From Caenispirillum salinarum AK4 (GTDB lineage Bacteria > Pseudomonadota > Alphaproteobacteria > Rhodospirillales > Rhodospirillaceae), in the NCBI RefSeq assembly GCF_000315795.1, contig NZ_ANHY01000013.1, positions 62,001-126,000 on the forward strand: a stretch of DNA of 64,000 nucleotides, in the 5' to 3' direction. The position numbers and the translations under genes are program-made. Each line of letters begins with the position of its first letter. The stretch's first letter is position 1. The notes under the pieces are model-generated. The model was not told where the DNA came from and made no database searches. It saw nothing but the letters and a program-made list of their open reading frames with translations. Positions 30,839 to 38,664 of this stretch are shown one piece after another.

Positions 30839-30846
30839 ATCCTTCC

Positions 30847-32328
30847 CTATCCGCGCCAGCGGAAGTTGAGGCGGTCCGTGGGCCACGGATTGTCCGTGCT
30901 GGCCGCCAGGTTGCGCTTGCGGGCGAGGTCGCGGACCTTTTCCAGCCGCACCACCGCCTCCATGTGCCCGCCGAGCGCCTGATAGTCGGCGAGCCGCATG
31001 GTGAATTCGATGGGGGCCACGATGGCAGGAGTCGGCACGTAGCCAAAGGACCGTTCCGGCATTCTGGTGACGTCCACCATGAAGGTGATGCCGCCGCCCG
31101 GCCAGACGAACACCGGCGCGCCGCCGCTGGACACATATGTCAGCGTGTCCTTGACGGAGCGCGTCAACTTGACCGGGTTTTCCGTCACGCCCGCCCGCAG
31201 CGACCCGCCCGCCCCGCCGATGAACATGACCGAGCACAGCGCCGGCTCGCAGTTCTCCTGAATGCGCTCAACGGAAAACCGCATGGCGTCGGGCAGGTCG
31301 CGGCGCCGGGGCTTCAGGTCGTCGTCCAGGACGTAGTAGGCGTAATGGTCGCCGGTGGTGGAGACCATGAGCATGGTCAGCCCCGGCCACGCCTGCTTGG
31401 GGTTGAAGTCGCCCAGGATTGTCAGCGGGTCGGTGATGTTGGTTCCGCCCCAGCCGGTGCCGGGCTCGGCCACCTGGAAATAGCGGCCGGGTGTGGAGCG
31501 GCGCCCCTTGATCTTGATGCCCGTCGGCGGCACGTCCAGCACCTTGCCCGCCTGATGCTCCGACAGCACGCCGGTGATGTGATCGTCGACCACCACCACC
31601 TCGTCCACATGATCGCGCCACTGGCGGGCGAACATGCCGATGGTGGCTGAGCCGCAGCCCACCCGCATCCGGTTCTCGCGCTCGCCGTCCACCACGGGCG
31701 CGTGGCCCGCCTGGACGGTGACGGCCGCCCCGCCGTCGATGGTCAGGTCGACGGCTTCCCGGTTGCAGAGGTCCATGATGGCATCGCAGGTGACGCGGCC
31801 TTCCTTCTTGCCGCCGCCGGTCAGGTGGTTCACCCCGCCGATGGACAGCATCTGGGAGCCGTACTCGCCCGTCGTCACATGGCCCACGGGCTCCCCGTCC
31901 CGGCGCACCAGCGCGCGTTCGGGGCCGAGGTGGCGGTCGGTGTCGATCTTCACCTTGGCGCCGCAGTAGCTGAAGATGCCCTCCGTCACCACGGTCACCA
32001 TGTCCACGCCCTCGACCTCGCTCGCGACGATGAAGGGGGCGGGCTTGTAGTCGGGGTAGGTGGTGCCGGCGCCGACGGCGGTGACGAAGCGTGCCGCCGT
32101 GTTCAGCATGTCGCCGTCCCACTCGGCGTCGGATACCAGGAAGGGCACCACGGCGCGGTCCTCGCCGGCTTCCTCCAGGATCACCAGCGGGTCGACGCGG
32201 GTCAGATCGCCGCCGACGTTGGCGTAGCGGTCGCAGGCGCCGGCCTTGCCCTCGGCGATGTAGCACATGACCGGGCAGGCATCGCAGCGGATCTTGCCGT
32301 CGGCGGTGGTGGGGCCGGTGTCGGGCAT
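30847..32328 (-). CDS. 6-hydroxynicotinate reductase-like iron-sulfur protein
   Basis: A 493-residue protein similar in plan to 6-hydroxynicotinate reductase of Eubacterium barkeri, which reduces 6-hydroxynicotinate to 1,4,5,6-tetrahydro-6-oxonicotinate. The N-terminus holds a ferredoxin-type cysteine cluster, C-x2-C-x3-C-x9-C (CDACPVMC...GAC, residues 15-31). The remainder includes FIVASEVEGVDMVTVVTEG, NHLTGGGKKEGRVTC and a GCGSATIGMF box. It follows the molybdenum hydroxylase by two bases and precedes UPF0280. The neighbouring hydroxylase and enamidase independently support the pathway. The exact substrate could be a related pyridine or pyrimidine. Confidence 0.8.
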   Translation of the reverse strand: MPDTGPTTADGKIRCDACPVMCYIAEGKAGACDRYANVGGDLTRVDPLVILEEAGEDRAVVPFLVSDAEWDGDMLNTAARFVTAVGAGTTYPDYKPAPFIVASEVEGVDMVTVVTEGIFSYCGAKVKIDTDRHLGPERALVRRDGEPVGHVTTGEYGSQMLSIGGVNHLTGGGKKEGRVTCDAIMDLCNREAVDLTIDGGAAVTVQAGHAPVVDGERENRMRVGCGSATIGMFARQWRDHVDEVVVVDDHITGVLSEHQAGKVLDVPPTGIKIKGRRSTPGRYFQVAEPGTGWGGTNITDPLTILGDFNPKQAWPGLTMLMVSTTGDHYAYYVLDDDLKPRRRDLPDAMRFSVERIQENCEPALCSVMFIGGAGGSLRAGVTENPVKLTRSVKDTLTYVSSGGAPVFVWPGGGITFMVDVTRMPERSFGYVPTPAIVAPIEFTMRLADYQALGGHMEAVVRLEKVRDLARKRNLAASTDNPWPTDRLNFRWRG

Positions 32329-32330
32329 GG

Positions 32331-35072
32331 TCACCCCCTCCCCTTGATGGCGGCCCGCACACGGTCCGGCGTCGCCGGCAGGTCGCGGATCAAGACCCCG
32401 GTGGCGTGACGGATGGCGTTGAGGATCGCCGGTGCCGTCGGGATCAGCACCTGCTCGCCGATGCCCTTGGCGCCATAGGGGCCGTGGGCGTCCGGGTCCT
32501 CCACCAGGATGGTCTCCACCTCGGGCATGTCGCCGACGGTGGGGATCAGGTAGTCGTGCAGGTTTTCCGTGCGGCCGGGGATGAACTCCTCCATCAGCGC
32601 AAGGCCGAGACCCTGCGCCGAGCCGCCTTCCACCTGCCCCTCGATGAGCGTCGGGTTGACGGCACGACCGACATCGTGGGCGCAGGTGAGCTTGCGGACG
32701 AAGACGCGGCCAAGTTCCGTGTCCACCTCCACCTCCGCCACATGGGCGCCCCAGCCGAAGGCGGCGTAGGGCTCGCCCTGGCCGTTCTCGTCGAGCGGGG
32801 CGGTGGGCGGATCGAAGGTTTCCTCCGCCTTCAGCACGAAACCGTTTGCGTCGGCTTCCAGGGTAGTGAGGTCCAGTTCCCGGTCGCCGGCGCGCAGGCA
32901 TGTGCCGTCCAGGTCCAGGCGCGAGTCGTCGCGGGCGTTGAGGCGCTGGAGGATCGCCGCCCGCAGCGCCCGCCCGGCCAGGAACGCCGCCTTGCCGGTG
33001 ACGAAGGTCTGGCGGCTGGCGGACGTCTTGCCGGCGTCGGGTGTTGCGTCGGTGTCCGCACCCACCAGCGTGAAGCGCTCCACCGGCAGGCCCAGGGCAT
33101 CGGCGCAGATTTGCGTGATGACGGTGTTGGAGCCCTGGCCGATGTCCACCGCGCCCTGATGCAGCACCAGCGTCCCGTCCGCCTTCAGTCCGACCCGGAT
33201 GGTCGACGGGTTGGGCAGCGAGGTGTTGCCGCAGCCGTACCACATGCCGGCAACACCGACGCCGCGCCTGGTCCGCCCGTCGGAGGCCGCGTTGAACGCG
33301 TCCGCCGCCGCCCGCGCCTTCTCCCAAGCCGGGCGCAGGGCCTCGAAGCAGGCACGGATGCCGACCCCTTGGGCGAACACCTGCCCCGTCACGGTGGGCT
33401 GGCCGTTGGTGAGCGCGTTGCGCAGGCGGAACTCCAGCGGGTCGAGGCCGACCGCATCGGCCAGTTCATCGAACAGCGTTTCCTGCGCCACCGCCGACTG
33501 CGGCACGCCGAAGCCCCGGAAGGCGCCGGCCGGCGCGCAGTGGGTGTGAACGGCCACCGACCGGCACTCGTAGGCCGGATGCAGGTAGGGGCCGGAGGCA
33601 TGGACCGGCACGCGGTTCGCCACCGTCGGCCCCCAGGAGGCATAGGCGCCGGTGTTGAAGGTGCCGTGAAACGTCATCCCCGCCAGCTTGCCGTCGCGCG
33701 TCGCGACGACGGTGGCGGTGATGCGGGCGGGGTGGCGCTTGGTGGTGGTCGCCATGCTTTCCGGCCGGGTGTAGGCCATGCGCGCCGGCTTGCCCGTCAC
33801 CCAGGCCGCCAAGGCGAGGTACGGCTGAACCGACAGGTCCAGCTTCGACCCGAAGCCGCCGCCGACGCTTGTGGGCAGGATGCGGACGGCCTCCGGCGCC
33901 AGCCCCATGATGGCGGCGGTGTCGTCGCGGTCCATGTAGGGGGCCTGGGTGCAGGCGGCGATCTCCAGCCGGTCGCCGATCCGCCGCGCCCACCCCGCTT
34001 CCGGCTCGATGTAGGCGTGTTCGATGAAGCCGGTTGAGTAGGTGCCGGACACCGTCACCACATCGTCGGCCGCCAGCGCGGTTTCCGGCTCCCCCCGCCG
34101 GACAAGCCCGCGCACCAGCACGTTGCCCGGCCGCTCCGGGTGGACGGCCTCCGCCCCCTCGGCCAGCGCGGCCTCGGGCGTCAGCAGGGCCGGCTTTTCG
34201 GTCCAGGTGACGGGGAAGTCCGACAGGTCCAGCGCCTCCACCACCGCCGCCGGGCCGACGATGGCCGCCACCGCCTCGCCCTTGAAGCGGCAGCGGGTGC
34301 GGGCGAAGACGGGCTGGTCGGCCAGCGGCGGGATGACGCCGAAGCAGTTGCGGCCGGGAATGTCGTCGGCGGTCAGCACCGCCTCCACCCCCGGATGGGC
34401 GCGGCGCCAGCTTTCCACGTCGCCCAGCTTTACCGCGCAATGATGATGGGGGCTGCGCACCACGCGGACCGTCAGGGCGTCTGCGGGCGGAAAGTCGTCG
34501 CCGAACAGGTCCGTGCCCAGCACCTTGGGCAGGCCGTCCACACGGTCCAGACGCGCGCCCACGGCCTGCCCGGCCTCCGCCCGCGCCGCCTCGGGCAGCG
34601 CGCCGCCGGCGGCCATGACGGCCTGGACGATCTTGGAATAGCCCGTACAGCGGCAGAGCACTCCGCCGAGCGCGTCCTTGACTTCGGCCTCCGTCGGCCG
34701 GGCGTTGCGGCGCAGGAGGGCGCTCGCGCTCATGAGCATTCCCGGCGTGCAGATGCCGCACTGCGCCGCGCCCAGCCGCAGGAAGGCCGATTGCAGGGCG
34801 TCGGGCACGCCGTCGCGCGCCAGCCCCTCCACCGTTTCCACCGTCGCGCCGTCCAGCCGGCCGGCGTGGACCATGCAGGCGCAGACGGGCTCGCCGTCCA
34901 GCAACACCGTGCAGGCCCCGCAGTCGCCGGCATCGCAGCCGACCTTGGTGCCGCGCAGGCCCAGGTCTTCCCGCAGCACTTGCGTCAGGCGCCGCAGCGG
35001 CTGGGTCACAACGCGGGCTGGCCGGCCGTTGAGCGTGAAGGCGACGGTGACGGCGGGGCTGTCAAAGGTCAT
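32331..35072 (-). CDS. Fused 2Fe-2S / molybdopterin subunit of a xanthine dehydrogenase-family hydroxylase
   Basis: A 913-residue fusion. Residues 1-165 are a two-cluster ferredoxin-like domain (C-x4-C-x2-C pattern in CDAGDCGAC, then CGICTPG and CRCTGY). Residues about 185-910 are the molybdenum-binding large subunit, with GGGFGSKLD, AGAFRGFGVPQ, GAVDIGQGS and the catalytic glutamate region EGGSAQGLG. Such enzymes hydroxylate N-heterocycles using water, for example nicotinate to 6-hydroxynicotinate. Small and large subunits are more often separate genes. The start overlaps the stop of the FAD-subunit gene (ATGA), giving an FAD-subunit plus fusion-subunit enzyme. Confidence 0.92.
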   Translation of the reverse strand: MTFDSPAVTVAFTLNGRPARVVTQPLRRLTQVLREDLGLRGTKVGCDAGDCGACTVLLDGEPVCACMVHAGRLDGATVETVEGLARDGVPDALQSAFLRLGAAQCGICTPGMLMSASALLRRNARPTEAEVKDALGGVLCRCTGYSKIVQAVMAAGGALPEAARAEAGQAVGARLDRVDGLPKVLGTDLFGDDFPPADALTVRVVRSPHHHCAVKLGDVESWRRAHPGVEAVLTADDIPGRNCFGVIPPLADQPVFARTRCRFKGEAVAAIVGPAAVVEALDLSDFPVTWTEKPALLTPEAALAEGAEAVHPERPGNVLVRGLVRRGEPETALAADDVVTVSGTYSTGFIEHAYIEPEAGWARRIGDRLEIAACTQAPYMDRDDTAAIMGLAPEAVRILPTSVGGGFGSKLDLSVQPYLALAAWVTGKPARMAYTRPESMATTTKRHPARITATVVATRDGKLAGMTFHGTFNTGAYASWGPTVANRVPVHASGPYLHPAYECRSVAVHTHCAPAGAFRGFGVPQSAVAQETLFDELADAVGLDPLEFRLRNALTNGQPTVTGQVFAQGVGIRACFEALRPAWEKARAAADAFNAASDGRTRRGVGVAGMWYGCGNTSLPNPSTIRVGLKADGTLVLHQGAVDIGQGSNTVITQICADALGLPVERFTLVGADTDATPDAGKTSASRQTFVTGKAAFLAGRALRAAILQRLNARDDSRLDLDGTCLRAGDRELDLTTLEADANGFVLKAEETFDPPTAPLDENGQGEPYAAFGWGAHVAEVEVDTELGRVFVRKLTCAHDVGRAVNPTLIEGQVEGGSAQGLGLALMEEFIPGRTENLHDYLIPTVGDMPEVETILVEDPDAHGPYGAKGIGEQVLIPTAPAILNAIRHATGVLIRDLPATPDRVRAAIKGRG

Positions 35073-35920
35073 GCCAGCGCCTCCCGGCAGGTGGACAGCG
35101 CCCGGCGCACCAGCGTCCGTGCGGCCTCGCGCCGGTAGCCGGCGGTAGCGCGCACATCGTCGATGGGCGAGAGCGGCGCGAAGTGGTTCTCCTGCGCCAG
35201 ATCCTCCAGCGGCGCACCGGCATCGGCCTCGCACAGCACGGCCTCCAGCCCGCGCAGGCGGCGGGCGACCGGAGAGCACGACCCCACCGCCACGCCCGCG
35301 CGAACGATCCGCCGCGACTCCGGGGCTCGATGCAGCACGACGGCGACCATGGCAATGGAGATCACCAGGTAATGCCGCGCGCCCAGCTTCAGGAAATCCG
35401 ACACCCCCGGCGCGCCGGCATCGGGGATCAGCAGCGCCGTCACCAGTTCCCCCGGCTGGCGGGTGGTCCGGCGCGGGCCGGTGATGAAGGCATCCAGCGG
35501 CTCCACCCGCGTGCCGTCGGCGCCGGAGACCTCCACCGCCGCATCCATGGCCATGAGCGGCACCACGCCGTCGGCGGCGGGGCTGGCGTTGCAGACGTTG
35601 CCGGCCACCGTGCCGGCGGTCTGGATCTGCACGCCGCCGACCTCCCGCGCGGCCAGCTTCAGCCCGTCGAACCAGGGTGGCAGGTCGGCGCGCAGAACGT
35701 CCGTCCAGGTGGTCAGCGCACCGATGCGCCAGTATCCGTCCGCCTCCCGCGTGATGCCGCGCAACGCAGACAGGCCGGAGATATCCAGGATGGGGTCGCG
35801 GATGGGGCCGCCGACGGCCGCCGGATAGACATCGGTCCCGCCCGCCAGGATGCGGAACGGCTTGCGCGCCAGCGCCTCCAGCGCTTCGTCAACCGTTCGG
35901 GCACGCAGATACTCGGCCAT
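35069..35920 (-). CDS. FAD-binding subunit of the molybdenum hydroxylase (CoxM-like)
   Basis: A 283-residue flavoprotein subunit. The first FAD motif is ILAGGTDVYPAA at residues 24-35, the second is TAGTVAGNVCNASPAAD near 105, and DFLKLGARHYLVISIAM is the typical family segment. It passes electrons from the iron-sulfur clusters to an acceptor. It is translationally coupled to the fused 2Fe-2S/Mo subunit. Confidence 0.9.
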   Translation of the reverse strand: MAEYLRARTVDEALEALARKPFRILAGGTDVYPAAVGGPIRDPILDISGLSALRGITREADGYWRIGALTTWTDVLRADLPPWFDGLKLAAREVGGVQIQTAGTVAGNVCNASPAADGVVPLMAMDAAVEVSGADGTRVEPLDAFITGPRRTTRQPGELVTALLIPDAGAPGVSDFLKLGARHYLVISIAMVAVVLHRAPESRRIVRAGVAVGSCSPVARRLRGLEAVLCEADAGAPLEDLAQENHFAPLSPIDDVRATAGYRREAARTLVRRALSTCREALA

Positions 35921-36066
35921 CCGAAGGCTCCTCGGGACCAGAAAAGAAAAGACGGGGACGCCGGGGCGGGGCGGCTCAGGGCGCCCCCGTCAGGTCCGGG
36001 CCGGGGCTGGGAGGGAGTGTGGAGGAGCAGCACCCGGCGCGGGATGGGAAACGGTTTCGGCGGCGG

Positions 36067-37263
36067 CTATCCGGGCGCAACCACCTCCGCCAGCCGTTCC
36101 GCCGGCGGGGTGTTGCGCGACCGGCCGGTGCGCACCACGCCGTCGATGATGGTCATGCTGATGCCCGGCAGGTCGCCGAGCCGCACGCTGTCCAGGATAT
36201 CCTTGCCGGCGGTGTGCTGGGCGCGGTCCATGATGACGAAGTCCGCCGCCCGGCCGGGCTCGATCAGCCCGCAATCCAGGTCGCGCATGCGGGCGGTGTT
36301 GCCGGTGGCGAAGCAGAACGCCACCTCTGCCGGCACGTCCCCCAGGCTGGACAGCATGGAGACCATGCGCAGGATGCCCAGCGGCTGCACGCCCGAGCCC
36401 GCCGGGCTGTCGGTGCCCAGGATCACCCGCTCCGGCGCGCCCAGTTCGAAGGCCGTGCGCATGGCGAACAGGGCCATCTTCTCGTTGCCGTTATGCACGA
36501 TCTCGATCCCGCGCGAGCAGCTTTCGCACAGGCACCGCACCTGATCCTGCGGCAGCGCGGTGTGGCCGCCGTTGATGTGGCCGATGATGTCGGCGTCGGC
36601 CTCCAGCACCACGTCGGCGTCAATCAGCCCCGACCCGGGGATGGAGGGGCCGCCGGTGTGGATGGTCGACTGGATGCCGTATTTCCGCGCCCAGGCGACC
36701 ATCTGGCGGGCTTCCTCGCCCTGCTTGACGCCGCCCAAGCCCACCTCGCCCAGCAGCTTGACGCCCGCGTCGGCGAGGTCCTTGAAGTCCTGCTCCGTCA
36801 TGCCCTGTTCGATGACCGGCGCGCCGGCGTGCACCTTCACGCCCGCCGGGCGGGCGTTGAGGAAGGAGCGCTGGGCGAAGATCGCCATGGCTTTCAGGCC
36901 GGGAATGTCCTTGGGGCGGCCGGGCGTGTGCACCTCCCCGGCGGAGACCATGGTGGTCACCCCGCCATTGAGGAAGCTGTCGATCCAGTTGAACTGGCTC
37001 TGGCGCGGGGTCCAGTCGCCCAGCACCGGGTGCACGTGGCTGTCGATGAGGCCCGGCGCGACGGTGGTGCCTTGGGCGTCCACCACCCGGTCGGCGCGGT
37101 CGGTGTCCAGGTCCCGCTCCCGACCGACCGCCCGGATGCGGCCGTCGACGCAGACGATGCAGTCGGCGTCCAGGATGGGGTTCGCCAGATCGCCCGACAG
37201 CAGCAGTCCGATATTGCGGATCACCAGCGTGCCGGCGGTGGAGGCTTGCGCGGGGGCGGCCAT
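36067..37263 (-). CDS. Enamidase-like amidohydrolase
   Basis: A 398-residue amidohydrolase-superfamily enzyme. Metal ligands seen are DSHVHP, the glutamate of LGEVGLGGVK, the histidine of IHTGGP, GHINGGHTA and the aspartate of LGTDSPAGSG. This combination, with TVAPGLIDSHVHPVLGDWTP and WIDSFLNGGVTTM, resembles enamidase of E. barkeri, which hydrolyses the ring of tetrahydro-6-oxonicotinate to 2-formylglutarate and ammonia. Dihydroorotase or imidazolonepropionase relatives are less likely because of the GEVGLGGVK box and the neighbouring reductase gene. It lies 146 bases ahead of the FAD subunit gene. Confidence 0.8.
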   Translation of the reverse strand: MAAPAQASTAGTLVIRNIGLLLSGDLANPILDADCIVCVDGRIRAVGRERDLDTDRADRVVDAQGTTVAPGLIDSHVHPVLGDWTPRQSQFNWIDSFLNGGVTTMVSAGEVHTPGRPKDIPGLKAMAIFAQRSFLNARPAGVKVHAGAPVIEQGMTEQDFKDLADAGVKLLGEVGLGGVKQGEEARQMVAWARKYGIQSTIHTGGPSIPGSGLIDADVVLEADADIIGHINGGHTALPQDQVRCLCESCSRGIEIVHNGNEKMALFAMRTAFELGAPERVILGTDSPAGSGVQPLGILRMVSMLSSLGDVPAEVAFCFATGNTARMRDLDCGLIEPGRAADFVIMDRAQHTAGKDILDSVRLGDLPGISMTIIDGVVRTGRSRNTPPAERLAEVVAPG

Positions 37264-37352
37264 GGGCTGGGGCTCCTGGTTCCGTCCGGCCGGTCATCCC
37301 GGAAGAATGCCGCCGGATCGTTAGTACACCCTCATTTACCCGAGAAGTCTCA

Positions 37353-37369
37353 CAGGCTTTTGCAGCCTG
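37353..37369. promoter_or_regulatory. Inverted repeat upstream of the enamidase gene
   Basis: CAGGCT and AGCCTG arms with a 5-base spacer lie in the 144-base gap between the PotD-like gene and the enamidase gene. It could be a weak attenuator hairpin or an operator for the MarR regulator; nothing else in the sequence decides between these. Confidence 0.3.
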
Positions 37370-37407
37370 CGCAAGCCCCTCCGAAAGGCGTAGACATGCT
37401 GCTGCTG

Positions 37408-38517
37408 TCAGCGCGCCGTGCCCTTCAGCGGCGTCATGAGCGGCCCGCCGCCGCGCCATTGCGCCATGCGGGCGTTGATGCGGTCCTGGTTCTCGGCCCA
37501 CCAGTCCTCGTCCGCCCACAGGGCGTGGCGGGCATTCTGGGGCGCTGTCGGCAGGTCGGCGCGCTCGTCCTCCGACAGCATGGCCAAGGCCGACTCGCGC
37601 ACAGGGCCATAGGCGATGTGGCGGGCCTGTTCCGCCATGCGCGCGGGCTGCGAGGCGAAGGCGATGAAGGCCAGGGCGTCCTGCTTGTCGCGGCTGCCCT
37701 TGGGAATGCCCCACAGCTCCACGTCGCGCACCGCGCCGTCCCACAGGATTTCGTAGTCGGCGCCGCGGTCCATGGCGTCCTGGACACGCCCGTTGTAGGT
37801 CTGGGTCATCACCACCCGGCCGCGGTCCAGCAGGTCCACCGCCTCGTCCGGCGCATCCCACCAGACGATGTTGCCGCGCAGGGACTCCAGCCGATCGAAG
37901 GCGCGCTCCAGCCCTTCGTCGGTGCCGAGCGTCGCATAGACGTCTTCCGGCGCCACCCCGTCGGCCAGCAGCGCCCATTCCAGCACCACCCGCGGATTGG
38001 AGCGCACGCCGCGCTTGCCGGGATAGTCGTCGGTATTGAAGAACGCGGCCACCGATTCGGGCCGCTGCGGCAGGCGATTGGGGTCGTATCCGATGACCGT
38101 GGCGAACACGTTCTGCCCGACGGCGCAGTCCTGAAGCGCGGCCTCCATGAAATCCTCCGCCGCCGGCGTGCCGTCGGGCGCGGGCGGCAGGATTTCGGCG
38201 GGGATGGTTTCCAGCAGCCCCTCTCGGCAGCCGCGCACGGCATCGGACAGGTTGAGGTCCACCACGTCCCAGGTGACGTTCAGCGACGCCACCTGGCGGC
38301 GCACCTCGTCCAGGCCGCCGGCGTAGGTTTCCACCGTCACCCAGCGGTCGGTGGTGTCGCGGAAGGGGTTCACGTAGGCGCGCATCTGGCTGGCGGTGTA
38401 GGCGCCGCCCCAGCTGACGATGGTCAGCGGCCCGCGCGCATCCTGGGCGGCGGCCGGGGCGGCGGTGAGGGCGGCCAGGCCGACAGCGGCAGCGGCGGCG
38501 GTAACGGAACGGAACAT
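37408..38517 (-). CDS. PotD/PotF-like extracellular solute-binding protein without its own permease
   Basis: A 369-residue periplasmic binding protein of the spermidine/putrescine type. A signal peptide covers residues 1-24 (ends AAPAAAQ). The mature start LTIVSWGGAYTASQMRAYVNPF is diagnostic, and the WDVVDLNLSD and DVELWGIPKGS segments fit the class II binding fold. No matching potBC-type permease is in the window, yet it heads the minus-strand run leading into the enamidase gene. It may feed an importer elsewhere or act as a ligand scavenger or sensor. The ligand is unknown. Confidence 0.85.
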   Translation of the reverse strand: MFRSVTAAAAAVGLAALTAAPAAAQDARGPLTIVSWGGAYTASQMRAYVNPFRDTTDRWVTVETYAGGLDEVRRQVASLNVTWDVVDLNLSDAVRGCREGLLETIPAEILPPAPDGTPAAEDFMEAALQDCAVGQNVFATVIGYDPNRLPQRPESVAAFFNTDDYPGKRGVRSNPRVVLEWALLADGVAPEDVYATLGTDEGLERAFDRLESLRGNIVWWDAPDEAVDLLDRGRVVMTQTYNGRVQDAMDRGADYEILWDGAVRDVELWGIPKGSRDKQDALAFIAFASQPARMAEQARHIAYGPVRESALAMLSEDERADLPTAPQNARHALWADEDWWAENQDRINARMAQWRGGGPLMTPLKGTAR

Positions 38518-38578
38518 GGCGGGCTCCCCTCGGCGGTGGTGGTGTCCATGCCGTCAACGCCCGAAACTGGCATCCTGT

Positions 38579-38617
38579 GCCGCCGGCCCTTGCGAAATGG
38601 CCCTTTGCGCCGGCGGC
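38579..38617. promoter_or_regulatory. Inverted repeat in the divergent promoter region
   Basis: GCCGCCGGC (38579-38587) and GCCGGCGGC (38609-38617) are perfect nine-base inverted repeats with 21 bases between. They lie in the 147-base gap between the divergently oriented PotD-like gene and the MDR oxidoreductase gene, so they could bind a regulator controlling either side. Being GC-only, they could also arise by chance. Confidence 0.3.
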
Positions 38618-38664
38618 GCGGCATCCCACCTGAGGCCCCTGATCCCGTAGCCAAGGAGGTCCGG

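Noticed and set aside
36019-38664. A 1222-residue plus-strand protein ending in the MDR reductase.
   Set aside because: Only the part from 38665 matches a family and has an AAGGAGG site; the rest is antisense to the enamidase and PotD-like genes.
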